64,000 bases of DNA from Cryptosporangium arvum DSM 44712 (GCF_000585375.1 NZ_KK073874.1:1736001-1800000); one strand, 5' to 3'; positions 41,594-49,729 are shown, counted from the first letter of the stretch. Program-made: numbers and translations. The notes: generated by a model not told the origin, from the sequence alone.

Positions 41594-41617
41594 CCTTTCC
41601 GGAGCACTTCCTGCCCG

Positions 41618-41692
41618 ACTCGGAACTACTCCGTCACTATTCCGAGTTAGCAGGATAACTCGGAATAGTGATACCCTTATTCCGAGTAGGAG
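41618..41692 (+). promoter_or_regulatory. operator array of the Fic gene (ATTCCGAGT motifs)
   Basis: The core is a perfect inverted repeat: TCACTATTCCGAGTTA (41634-41649) and TAACTCGGAATAGTGA (41656-41671) around GCAGGA. Further half-sites lie on both sides: ACTCGGAACTA near 41618 and TTATTCCGAGTA ending just before the ribosome site. Four copies of one word in 75 bases upstream of a Fic protein with its own winged-helix suggest autoregulation. Confidence 0.8.
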
Positions 41693-41697
41693 GTGCC

Positions 41698-42894
41698 GTG
41701 ACAACCTGGCCACCGCACCGGCGCGAGGTACGCCCGTGGCGGCAATCCCAGCGTGGCGGACCCAAGGCCGATCGAATCCTGTCCGAAGTCACGGTCTCCC
41801 TTCCGCCGGACATCGCCGGCCTGCCGGTGGTGAACGCGCTGCCCGCTTCGGCGATCGCCCAGGGTGAGGACGCGCTGCGCGAAATCGCCGCGCTCGACCA
41901 GGCCCACGGTGAGGACCTCGGGGCATTGGGAGTGCTGCTGCTACGCACCGAGTCCGTCGCGTCCTCGAAGATCGAGTCGGTCGAGGCGAGCCTGGACGAC
42001 TACGCACGGGCGCTGCACGGAAGCCGGGCCAACGCCTCGGCGACGTCAATGGTCGCGGCCACTTCGGCGCTCGGAGCACTACTGACCGAAACCGACGGAC
42101 GGAAGCGGATCGACGCCGATTCGTTGTTGGCCGCCCACGCCGCGTTGTTGGCCGACGATCCGGCCGAACGCGACTACGCCGGGCGCTGGCGCGACATGCA
42201 GAACTGGATCGGCGGCAGCGATCATTCGCCGCGGAACGCGCTCTTCGTGCCCCCGCCGCCGGATCTCGTCGAGTCGTACGTCGATGACCTGCTGCGGTTC
42301 GCCAACCGCGATGACCTGCCGACGCTCGCCCAGGCAGCGATCTCCCACGCCCAGTTCGAGTCGATCCATCCATTCACCGACGGCAACGGGCGCATCGGCC
42401 GGGCGCTGATCAACGCCATCCTGCGTCGGCGTCGAGCCACCACGCGGGTGGTCGTGCCCTTGGCGTCGGCGCTGGTGGCTCGGCGGGAACGATACTTCGA
42501 CCACCTCGGCGCCTACCGGGACGGGGACGTGGAGCCGATCGTCCGGGACTTCGCGCTGGCTTCACGGATCGCGGCGGCCGAGTCGCGAACGACGGCTCAG
42601 CGACTGACGGAGATTCCACTGGAGTGGGCCGACGCCGTGGGACGGGTACGGGCGGGAAGCGCGGCGGCGAAGCTGTTGGCGATCCTGCCGGCGCGGCCGG
42701 TGGTCACGGCCGACGACGTCGCGGTGGCCACCGGTGCGCCGCTCAGCAGCGTCTATGCCGCGATCGAGCGTCTGGACACGGCTGGGGTGCTCCGTCCGCT
42801 GACCAATCGGAAACGTGACCAGATCTGGGGGGCAACGCTGATCCTCGAGGAGCTCGACGAACTCGGGGCCCGGATCGCCCGTGCCTGGGGCTGA
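41698..42894 (+). CDS. Fic/DOC-family protein with C-terminal winged helix
   Basis: This 398-residue Fic protein transfers AMP, or a related moiety, to target hydroxyls. The catalytic loop HPFTDGNGRIGR (His224) is complete. The inhibitory-helix motif appears N-terminally as SSKIES (89-94) instead of the usual SxxxEG/N: Glu93, which blocks productive ATP binding, is kept but the following Gly/Asn is Ser. The N-terminus (WPPHRREVRPWR) and the C-terminal winged helix (~315-380, VTADDVAVATGAPLSSVYAAIERLDTAGVL) match single-protein Fic regulators. GTG 41698 has AGGAGG upstream. The preceding operator array points to self-control. Confidence 0.93.
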   Translation: MTTWPPHRREVRPWRQSQRGGPKADRILSEVTVSLPPDIAGLPVVNALPASAIAQGEDALREIAALDQAHGEDLGALGVLLLRTESVASSKIESVEASLDDYARALHGSRANASATSMVAATSALGALLTETDGRKRIDADSLLAAHAALLADDPAERDYAGRWRDMQNWIGGSDHSPRNALFVPPPPDLVESYVDDLLRFANRDDLPTLAQAAISHAQFESIHPFTDGNGRIGRALINAILRRRRATTRVVVPLASALVARRERYFDHLGAYRDGDVEPIVRDFALASRIAAAESRTTAQRLTEIPLEWADAVGRVRAGSAAAKLLAILPARPVVTADDVAVATGAPLSSVYAAIERLDTAGVLRPLTNRKRDQIWGATLILEELDELGARIARAWG

Positions 42895-42937
42895 CCCGTA
42901 CGCAGCGGAGCGGAGTTCGTCGTCGGAGAGGTGTGCG

Positions 42938-43684
42938 GTGGCTTGGTTGGAGCGTGTCGAACTGTTGGCGTCGGTGGCCGGGCCGTTCGATCGCTGGCTG
43001 ACGCCTCGGCGTGAGATGTCGTGGGAACCGAGCGCTGCTCCGATTGACGGGCCGGTGGCGAAGCTCGGTGGGCAGCCATTCTGGGTTGACGAGCCGTTCT
43101 GGCCGGTGTCGCGGAGTTCCGGGGAACCGATGACGTTCATCGGCCAGTTTCCGTTGCCTGGATCGGGTATCGCGATGGCGTACCTGTTCCTCAGCGATGA
43201 GGACGGCACTTTTGATCTGGAAGGCGGCGAGAACGCGTTCCTGATCCAGCCGGGTGGGCGTGTGCCGCCGTTCGTGAGCGGCCAGGTTCGACGTACGGGT
43301 CCGACGTTGTGGCGGCGGGGCGCAGACTGGTTCGAACGGCACCCGGTGGAGTTACGTCTCGACCTGAAGGCTCCGGACGAGGCGGCGATTGCGACATTCG
43401 AACGGCAGGTCGTCCACCGTGACGCGGCGCTGAACGGTACGCCGATAGAGGAAGACGCCGATCTCCCGGAGCTGGGATGCCGCAACTATGTCGGCGGTGA
43501 GCCTCTGTTCTGGCAGCCGTGGACGCCTCCCGCGCTCGATGCCTCGTGGCGGTTCTTCTTCCAGTTGGACGGCGCCGAGGGATGGGGCGATGACGCGTTC
43601 GCGCTCAACTTCGGGGGAGGGACTGGATACGCCTTCCTCGACCCCGATCGGCGGGAGGGCCGGTTCTGCTGGGACTGTGTCTGA
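42938..43684 (+). CDS. DUF1963-like (YwqG-type) protein
   Basis: This 248-residue protein from the GTG at 42938 (GGAGAGG upstream; an ATG at 42881 inside the Fic gene also opens the frame) has DUF1963-type features: VAKLGGQPFWVDEPFWPVSR, PMTFIGQFPLPG, AYLFLSDEDGTFDLEGGENA, and a final GGTGYAFLDPDRREGRFCWDCV. Such proteins read like small beta-rich immunity- or cytoskeleton-associated modules; no activity is established. Codon use is slightly less GC-biased than the metabolic genes. It follows the Fic gene on the same strand and may be its partner, but that is inference. Confidence 0.75.
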   Translation: MAWLERVELLASVAGPFDRWLTPRREMSWEPSAAPIDGPVAKLGGQPFWVDEPFWPVSRSSGEPMTFIGQFPLPGSGIAMAYLFLSDEDGTFDLEGGENAFLIQPGGRVPPFVSGQVRRTGPTLWRRGADWFERHPVELRLDLKAPDEAAIATFERQVVHRDAALNGTPIEEDADLPELGCRNYVGGEPLFWQPWTPPALDASWRFFFQLDGAEGWGDDAFALNFGGGTGYAFLDPDRREGRFCWDCV

Positions 43685-44013
43685 CCGTCGGCGGCCTCCC
43701 GGCTCGGTGCGGCCCTTGCGTTGCCGCTACGGCGTGGCGTTGGTACTGCCTGGAGGTGGACGGACTCCGGCGGGTGAGGGGCGGGCGTCTACTCGAAGTT
43801 CCGCTGGGTGGGCCGGACGTCGAGGGCGTGCTGGGCCCCGGAAGTGCCGCGCTCCAGTCGGCGCATCGTCAGCAGCCGCAACTCGACCGGTGCCCCACGA
43901 GCAGAGCGGCTCGCCCGTGGATCCGGAGCGACTGCTGCGGTGCCGAAATCGGCTGGTGACCTCGTCGAGCGGAAATGTAGGGTCGCTGTCCGGCCGAGTC
44001 AGAGGAATTGCCG
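43685..44013. other. gene-free stretch before the broken phosphotransferase
   Basis: No coding region is supported. Short plus-strand frames show no domain and have atypical codon use; the segment may be residual sequence of lost genes in this decaying area. Confidence 0.5.
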
Positions 44014-44900
44014 TTGACCACGAGGATGCACGAACACGAATTGTCGATCGACCAGGCCCTGGTCGAGCGGCTGGTCGCAGCGCAGTTTCCCCAGTGGGCG
44101 AACCTTCCGGTGCGGCACGCGTCATCAGCCGGCACCGACAATGCCATGTTCAGGCTCGGTGACACGATGGTCGTGCGCCTGCCCCGGATCGACTGGGCCG
44201 CGGGCTCGGTCGACCACGAACAGGCGTGGCTACCGGTGATCGGCCCGCTTCTGCCGGTGGAGACGCCAACGGTGCTGGGCATGGGCGAGCCGGCGCACGG
44301 CTATCCCTGGCGCTGGTCCGTCTACACCTGGCTCGACGGCGCGAACCCGACCGCCAAGACCTCACCGAGCCGCTCGTGCGCGATATCGCCGACTGCCTCA
44401 ATGCCATCCATGCCCTCGACGTACCCGGTGGCCCGGTCAATCAGCGCGGCTTCAATTTTGAGGCGCGGGACGAGGTGACCCGAACGTCGATCTCCGAGAT
44501 GGCGGGCATGGTCGACACCGCCGCGGTCACCGCGGTCTGGGACGCGGCCTTCACCCTGGAGCCCTGTGAACCTCCGGGGACCTGGATCCACAGCGACACT
44601 GCCCCCGGCAACCTGCTGGTGCGGGACGGGCGACTGGTCGGCCTGATCGACTTCTCCGGTGTCAGCCGCGGTGACCCGGCCGTCGATCTCGGCCTCGCCT
44701 GGAATTTGCTGCCCGCCCGGCTCCGCCCGGCCTTCCGGGACCAGCTCGACATCGACGACGCCACCTGGCTACGGAGCCGCGCGTGGTCGCTCTCGCAGGC
44801 CTGCCTGCAGCTGCCGTACTACCACGAGACGAACAAGCCCTTGGCCGCACAGGCGCGGTACGTGATCAGCGAGGTCCTCGCCGACGCCGCGACCGACTAG
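44014..44900 (+). pseudogene. aminoglycoside/macrolide phosphotransferase-like gene, frameshifted
   Basis: The first frame, from TTG 44014 (AGAGGA upstream), gives ELSIDQALVERLVAAQFPQW, GTDNAMFRLGDTMVVRLPR and VYTWLDGANPTA. Around 44340-44365 it breaks, and the gene continues in the next frame as DLTEPLVRDIADCLNAIHAL ... GTWIHSDTAPGNLLVRDGRL, VGLIDFSGVSRGDPAVDLGLAW and LAAQARYVISEVLAD. A single-base deletion explains this. The Brenner-like loop HSDTAPGN and DFSG motif identify an APH-family kinase. Both halves keep normal codon bias, so the lesion is recent or a sequencing error. The stop TAG forms the CTAG border of the adjoining IS. Confidence 0.85.
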
Positions 44901-45864
44901 GGCTTGTCCTGTGAATCACGTCAGCCAGATCAGGGTCGCGGCGAGGGTGAGTAGCGCGCGGTAGAGGACGGCGCGTTTGGCATACCGGGTGGCGATCGCG
45001 CGGAACTGTTTGAGCCGGTTGAAGCAGCGTTCGACGAGGTTGCGCTGCCGGTAGATGACTGGGTCGAAGGCAGGCGGCCGGCCTCCGGCCGAGCCTTTCG
45101 CAGCGCGCCGGGCGACCTGATCGCGCCGCTCGGGGATGGTCACCGCGATCTTGCGACGCCGCAGCGCGGCGCGGGTTGAGGGATGAGAGTAGGCCTTGTC
45201 AGCCACGACTCGGTCCGGGCGCTTGCGCGGCCGGCCGGGCCCCGGCCGATGCACCGAAATCTCATCCAGCAACGGCAGCAACTGCGGGTTGTCGCCGGCC
45301 TGCCCGGCGGTCAGCCGGACGGCCATCGGCCGTCCCCGCCCATCAACCGCGAGGTGGATCTTGCTGCTCAGCCCGCCCCGGGACCGCCCGATCGCTTCAT
45401 CGACCGCAGCGACCGCGACGCCCGCACGCGCGGCGCCGCGCTGATCGAGGCAGCCCCTTTTGTCGCCGCCTGGGGCCTGCGGGCTCCGGCGGCGTGCTGA
45501 TGTGCACGAACGACGCTGGAATCGACGTGGAAGGTCCACTCGATCTCCCCGACCGCGTCGTCGTGGACCTGCACGTGTTCCAGGATCCGATCCCAGGTGC
45601 CGTCCGCGCTCCAGCGCCGCAGACGTTCATGCGCGGTCTTCCACGAGCCGTATCTGTCCGGGATGTCGCGCCACGGCGCGCCCGTGCGCAGCTTCCACAC
45701 GATCGCGTTGAGCACCTGCCGGTGGTCTTTCCACCGCCCACCCCTACCCGCGCTGACCGGCAACAACGGCGCAATCCGTTCCCACGCCGCCTCAGTGACC
45801 TCGTCCCGACGAACCACCCGAGCATCCAACCAGGCCGGTCACCGATTCACAGGACAGGCCCTAG
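44897..45864 (-). mobile_element. IS5-family insertion sequence, 960 bp, flanked by CTAG
   Basis: The element spans 44901-45860 between two copies of CTAG (44897-44900, 45861-45864). The terminal inverted repeats are GGCTTGTCCTGTGAATC on the left and, inverted, GGCCTGTCCTGTGAATC on the right (16 of 17). One transposase in two overlapping frames fills it. The complete ends and intact frames indicate it could still move. It lies precisely at the stop codon of the phosphotransferase pseudogene. Confidence 0.92.
44916..45829 (-). CDS. IS5-family transposase, two frames joined by -1 frameshift
   Basis: The first frame (45829 to 45368) begins at TTG with DARVVRRDEVTEAAWERIAP and contains [20 protein letters not shown] and the first catalytic Asp in [20 protein letters not shown]. 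The second frame supplies [20 protein letters not shown], the second Asp in VVADKAYSHPSTRAAL and the Glu in RNLVERCFNRLKQFRAIATRY, completing a DDE triad. The frames overlap at ACAAAAGGGG on the minus strand (about 45454-45463), a slippery string where a -1 shift fuses them, as in many IS5-family elements. No inactivating change is seen. Confidence 0.9.
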
Positions 45865-45957
45865 GTGCCGGTGCTGCCCGACTGCGTCACGTCGGTCGAC
45901 GGTCCGATCTCCGGCCCCACCTTCTCCGCGAACGGTTCGGTGCTCGGAGGCCAGCGC
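45861..45957 (-). pseudogene. C-terminal remnant of an unidentified gene between two IS elements
   Basis: The 93 bases between the two IS elements read on the minus strand as PSTEPFAEKVGPEIGPSTDV and TQSGSTGT, then a TAG stop. Nearly every third base is G or C, as in real genes here. The stop shares the CTAG at 45861-45864 with the phosphotransferase stop on the other strand. The 5' part is absent: past the second IS comes the unrelated VOC gene. The parent gene is not recognisable. Confidence 0.45.
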
Positions 45958-46893
45958 CTAGGGCCTGTTTGAAAAGCTGGTCACCGTAGCCATTCGTTGA
46001 TCGCGGCGATGTGCAGCGTCGTGAGAAAGCGGACGGCGAGTTTGTCGTAGCGAGTCGCGACCGCCCGGTAGCGCTTGAGGCGGTTGATCCCGCACTCGAC
46101 CGCGTGGCGCTGCTTGTAGGTCTCGGCGTTGAACGTCGGTGGGCGGCCGCCGGCGCTGCCGCGACGTCGGCGGTGGGCCAACCGGTCGGCTGGTTCGGGG
46201 ATGGTGGCGCGGATTCCGCGTCGGCGCAGGTAGACGCGGTTGGCGCGGGATCCGTAGGCCTTATCGGCTAGGACCCGCGCCGGCCGTGTCCTGGGCCTGC
46301 CGACTCGACCGGGGACACCGATCGCGTCGATCACCGGCTGGAACTGCGGCGCGTCTCCGGCCTGCCCGGCGGTGACCAGCAGCGACAGCGGACGCTGTCC
46401 GCCCTCGGCCGCGAGATGGATCTTGGTGCTCAACCCGCCGCGTGACCGTCCCAGACCATGGTCGTTGGGCTCTGCGGTGCACCCTCCCGGCGGTTGTTTC
46501 TGATCGACCCCCTTTTACGGGCGCCCGCGGCGTGCTGGTGAGCCCGGACCACGGTGGAGTCGACGGACACGTCCCAGGTGATCAGCCCCCGGGCCTGGGC
46601 GCGGGACTGCAGATCGGACACGATGCGCGCCCAGGTCCCGTCCCGCTGCCAGTCCCGGAACAGCGCATACGCGGTCTCCCACGGCCCATACCGTTCGGGC
46701 AGGTCCCGCCACGGCGCCCCGGTCCTCACCCGCCACCGGATCCCATCAATGACCTGCCGCCGCGAACGCGGCGGCCGACCACCCGGCTTAGCCGACGGCA
46801 ACACCGCCGACAAGACTTCCCACTCCGCATTCGTCAGATCACCACGAGCCACGCATCACCCAACGAACGAAGCGCTTTTCAAACACGCCCTAG
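45958..46893 (-). mobile_element. second IS5-family insertion sequence, 928 bp, flanked by CTAG
   Basis: The element occupies 45962-46889 between CTAG at 45958-45961 and 46890-46893. Terminal inverted repeats: GGCCTGTTTGAAAAGC and, inverted, GGCGTGTTTGAAAAGC (15 of 16). The ends differ from those of the first IS, so it is a different element with the same target taste. The right CTAG contains the stop codon of the VOC gene. Confidence 0.92.
45981..46852 (-). CDS. IS5-family transposase of the second IS, -1 frameshift
   Basis: The first frame (GTG 46852 to 46430) has [40 protein letters not shown], and the first Asp in [20 protein letters not shown]. The second frame carries [19 protein letters not shown], the second Asp in [16 protein letters not shown] and Glu in [22 protein letters not shown]. 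The string CGTAAAAGGGGG (minus strand) lies where the frames must join, and a -1 slip at A-AAA-G gives a continuous protein. About 35-40 percent identical by eye to the first transposase. Apparently intact. Confidence 0.9.
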
Positions 46894-47303
46894 CCGGCGT
46901 GCTTCTCCTGTGACGTGACCATCCACAGGTGTCCGTCCGGGTCGGCGAAGGTTCCCCCGTATCCCCATGGCTGGCGGCCCGCGCCGGAAACGATCTCGGC
47001 TCCGGCCCGGTGGGCGCGCTCGAGAAACGCGTCCACGGCACCATCGGTCTCTGCGGGCAGATCGAGCACGCATTCGCTGATGCCTCGGCTAGCGACGTTC
47101 CGGTCTCCGATGACCCAGCCGAACCCACCAGTGGGAATCAGCATCAGGCGCACGCCCTCGTTGAGGGCGAACTGCAGGGGCTCCGGCACGCCGTCGTCGG
47201 CGACCTCGCCCACGGGCTCGAAGGCCAAGCCGTCGCGGTAGAACCGGAACGACGTCCGGCGGTCCGCGATCGGAAGGCAGATGGTGACGGGCGTGATGGT
47301 CAT
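46890..47303 (-). CDS. VOC-superfamily protein
   Basis: This 137-residue single-domain VOC protein reads MTITPVTICLPIADRRTSFR, FYRDGLAFEPVGEVADDGVP, FALNEGVRLMLIPTGGFGWV, LERAHRAGAEIVSGAGRQPW, and the metal/ligand end GGTFADPDGHLWMVTSQ. It is similar to uncharacterised glyoxalase-like proteins; no substrate is inferable. The last codons GGC TAG contain the CTAG used by the second IS, which inserted at the stop without altering the protein. Confidence 0.9.
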   Translation of the reverse strand: MTITPVTICLPIADRRTSFRFYRDGLAFEPVGEVADDGVPEPLQFALNEGVRLMLIPTGGFGWVIGDRNVASRGISECVLDLPAETDGAVDAFLERAHRAGAEIVSGAGRQPWGYGGTFADPDGHLWMVTSQEKHAG

Positions 47304-47550
47304 GAAGTTCTCCTAGGTGAGACGTTTCTACGCCACCGACGAACGGACGCCGTATCGGAGGACACAGGCCGACGGTTCGATCGGCGTGGTGACGGCTGAC
47401 CGTTCGCCTCCTGGTGCTCCAACGAGGGCGTCGATCCGCTGGTGGAGCACGGCCGGGTTGGAACTCCACGACGACCAACGACCGGCCGCGGTCACTCCTC
47501 TGCCGCTGTCCGCGTCGGATCGGCGGCCTGATCCAACCCGTGCGGACGCG
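47304..47550. other. gene-free gap
   Basis: No gene is supported here. It contains the leader of the VOC gene (GAGAACTTC ribosome-site-like on the minus strand near 47310) and no recognisable domain in any frame. Confidence 0.5.
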
Positions 47551-47586
47551 CCGAGGGCCGGGAAGCGTGTGCTTCCCGGCCCTCGG
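47551..47586 (-). terminator. 16-bp hairpin terminator after the (Y/W)DYNxC peptide gene
   Basis: CCGAGGGCCGGGAAGC (47551-47566) and GCTTCCCGGCCCTCGG (47571-47586) pair perfectly around GTGT. It lies 12 bases past the stop of the minus-strand peptide gene. Confidence 0.9.
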
Positions 47587-47598
47587 CTGTGCTGTGGT

Positions 47599-47721
47599 TC
47601 AGCTGCAGGGGTTGTAGTCCCAGCAGTCGTTGTACCGCTTCTTGTGGTGGCGACGACGGCGCGGCTTGCACTCGTTGTAGTCCCAGTCGTTGCACTGGTT
47701 GTAGTCGTAGCAGTCGCTCAT
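47599..47721 (-). CDS. 40-residue Cys/Tyr/Asp-rich peptide with (Y/W)DYNxC repeats
   Basis: ATG 47721, with GGAGG eight bases upstream, encodes 40 residues: MSDCYDYNQCNDWDYNEC, the basic core KPRRRRHHKKR, then YNDCWDYNPCS. YDYNQC, WDYNEC and WDYNPC form three copies of a (Y/W)-D-Y-N-x-C motif; the peptide has five Cys, six Tyr/Trp-flanked Asp and a strongly basic centre. There is no signal peptide. A perfect 16-bp hairpin ends the transcript. Ribosome site, terminator and repeated motif argue for a real gene. Possible roles are metal binding, disulfide-knotted structural peptide or modified-peptide precursor; no modification gene is adjacent. Confidence 0.65.
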   Translation of the reverse strand: MSDCYDYNQCNDWDYNECKPRRRRHHKKRYNDCWDYNPCS

Positions 47722-47920
47722 GTCGTCCAGCCTCCGGTGTGAGTGTCGTTCGCGGGGTGTGTCCCCGTCCTGGAACCAGGTTCCCGCGAAGCGACGACCC
47801 GCTCGATCGCCGGCCCGACTCCAGGAACGTTCGGTTCGCAACACTCGCTCCTGCCGCCGCCCATGCTCTGTCGCCGGCGTTGACGATGCGGCCGAGCGAG
47901 GGGCGGCGGGAGGACTCCGG

Positions 47921-48604
47921 TCAGCCGTAGCTCGGATCGAGCCGCGTCGATGCGAGCACCCGCACCGCGTCGAGATCCGGGTGCTCGATCAAGGCGGTGA
48001 TCGCCGCCTCGCTCCCACCGACGTAGGTGAGGTAACCGTCGATCTCGGTGGCGACGAGCCAGGCCCGGTCTGCGGGCCACCACAGGTTCGCGCACCGGAA
48101 ATCGAGCGGTTCGGGCAGCACGGGCGCTGCGGCCACCGGGCCGGCGAGCAGGTGGTAGTCGCGGTGGGGAGCCCGCACCCGCGTGGGGCGGTCCCACAGT
48201 GCCTGTGTCTCATCCAGCCCCAAGCCGTCCCACAGGCAGAAGAACGCCTGGTCGGGGGTGGTCGTGAAAGCCGACAGCGTCTTCGCCAGCACGGCTGTCT
48301 CCCGGGCGTCCAATCCGCCGTCGGACGGACGGCCCCAGCGATTGGAGCCCGCGACGAGGTCGTCGAACCGGGTGTCGGCGGTGAGCGGTACACCTCGGGC
48401 CGTCGCGATCTCCGACCAGCGGTGGCGGCCGTCGTTCTCGGGGGCGTACGTCGGCGGCAGCACACGGGCGTATGCGGCGAACACCGGCGGCACCATCCCG
48501 GCGACCGTGAAGCGTGTCGACGACGGCGCCAGCGCTTCCTCCACCCAGGCCGCCGGACCGGCGTCGGACAGGAGCCGCATTCCCGGTGCCCAGGCCAGAT
48601 TCAT
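47921..48604 (-). CDS. hypothetical protein
   Basis: A 227-residue protein from the ATG at 48604 (GGAAGGATGAGG upstream; the frame is open further). It reads MNLAWAPGMRLLSDAGPAAW, VPPVFAAYARVLPPTYAPEN, FFCLWDGLGLDETQALWDRP, REYHLL-like RDYHLLAGPVAAAPVLPEPL, and ends LWWPADRAWLVATEIDGYLT, YVGGSEAAITALIEHPDLDA. No catalytic motif or membrane helix is seen; the aromatic-rich C-terminus looks like a conserved actinobacterial family of unknown function. Codon use is normal. Confidence 0.8.
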   Translation of the reverse strand: MNLAWAPGMRLLSDAGPAAWVEEALAPSSTRFTVAGMVPPVFAAYARVLPPTYAPENDGRHRWSEIATARGVPLTADTRFDDLVAGSNRWGRPSDGGLDARETAVLAKTLSAFTTTPDQAFFCLWDGLGLDETQALWDRPTRVRAPHRDYHLLAGPVAAAPVLPEPLDFRCANLWWPADRAWLVATEIDGYLTYVGGSEAAITALIEHPDLDAVRVLASTRLDPSYG

Positions 48605-48797
48605 GACCTCATCCTTCCTGCGTCCGCCAGCGGAATCCCGCACGACGGGCGCCGGGGGAGCGGCGACGATGGCCACGTCGAACAAGTCCGCGCGCCGCAC
48701 GGACGCTGATGGGCGTCGTGGCCCGCGAACTGCTCGGCGCGACCGGGCCGTCAGGTGACGGCGTCGACGCCGGTCAGGTTGGCCGACAGCGTTGCGA

Positions 48798-48992
48798 TCA
48801 ACTGACCACGCGGGCCTGCCGGCCCGCCAGCAAAGCCGGCCACAGCCGATTGATCACGACGAAATGCCCGAGGTGGTTCGTCGCGAACTGTGACTCCCAG
48901 CCGTTGCCCACGCGCCGCAGCGGTGGGGCCATGATCTCGGCGGAGGCGATCACCAGGTCCACCGCGGGCTGCGACGTGAGGAAGCGGTCGCG
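48798..48992 (-). pseudogene. short-chain dehydrogenase remnant
   Basis: On the minus strand RFLTSQPAVDLVIASAEIMA, PPLRRVGNGWESQFATNHLG and HFVVINRLWPALLAGRQARV are followed by VS and a TGA. This is the middle of an extended SDR (NAGIMATP ... GxESQFxTNHLGHFxLxxxLxPxL). The cofactor-binding N-terminus and the catalytic YxxxK half are missing. Confidence 0.8.
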
Positions 48993-49054
48993 CGGACGAT
49001 TTGGCCGCCCGAACCCCAGCGAACCCGGACCCAGGCCGGTGTTCCAGACTCTGC

Positions 49055-49081
49055 GAGGGGGCTACTCCCAGTAGCCCCCTC
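49055..49081. terminator. 12-bp hairpin
   Basis: GAGGGGGCTACT (49055-49066) and AGTAGCCCCCTC (49070-49081) pair perfectly around CCC. It stands alone between two pseudogenes and may be the terminator of a lost gene. Confidence 0.65.
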
Positions 49082-49157
49082 AGGGACCAGCCGCGCAGTA
49101 GCGTCCAGGTCATGGGCAGTTGTCCGACCCGGTGGGGGCACTCGGCCCTGCCGCCCG

Positions 49158-49641
49158 GTGCCGGAAACCACCGCACTGCGCCCACCGCTGCGCCGCATCC
49201 TGGACTCGACGACCACGATCCCCGCGATGGTGCTCAACACCTGCGGGACGGCCGACGTCGCCCGGTTCGTCTTCGCCGACCCGGCATCGCGAACCTTCTG
49301 GCACGATCGCTCGGGACACCGCCGGTCTGCTACGCGCGGAGGCCGGCCGCAACCCCCGCGATCACCGTCTCACCGACCTCGTCCGGGAGCTGGCCGCGAC
49401 CAGCACCGCCTTCCGCGACCAGTGGGCGCTGCACGACGTCCGCGTTCCCTCATCGGGCGTCCGGCGCATCCACCATTCCGTCGTCGGCGACCTGGATCTG
49501 CCCTTCGAGACCACTCCGCTGGTGTTCGACCCCGGCCAGACGCTCCTGGTTCACCCCGCCGAGCCGGGTACCCCCACCGAAGACGCCATCACGATGCTGG
49601 CCAGCTGGAACGCCCCGCACCCCGTGGCCTACCGGTCGTAG
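49158..49641 (+). pseudogene. MmyB-like regulator ligand-domain remnant, frameshifted
   Basis: Frame one gives LRPPLRRILDSTTTIPAMVL and ARFVFADPASRTFWHD. Near 49300 the reading continues one frame over as ARDTAGLLRAEAGRNPRDHR, LTDLVRELAATSTAFRDQWA, VRRIHHSVVGDLDLPFETTP and EDAITMLASW. These are the MLTR ligand-sensing domain of XRE/MmyB-like regulators. The N-terminal helix-turn-helix is absent, an internal piece around VLNTCGTADV is deleted, and the frame is shifted. Confidence 0.8.
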
Positions 49642-49729
49642 GGATGCTCTCGCCCCCGTATAGGTCTCGTATAGACCCATCGCATTCCATTCTCGACGGC
49701 GATCGACATCGACGTTCGATGGGGGAAGC

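Noticed and set aside
43756-43959. 67-codon ORF before the phosphotransferase pseudogene
   Set aside because: No domain, irregular codon use and no ribosome site; treated as non-coding debris.
47317-47742. Plus-strand Val-rich ORF covering the peptide gene
   Set aside because: The hydrophobic Val runs are the reverse complement of Asp/Tyr/Asn codons of the minus-strand peptide; there is no ribosome site.
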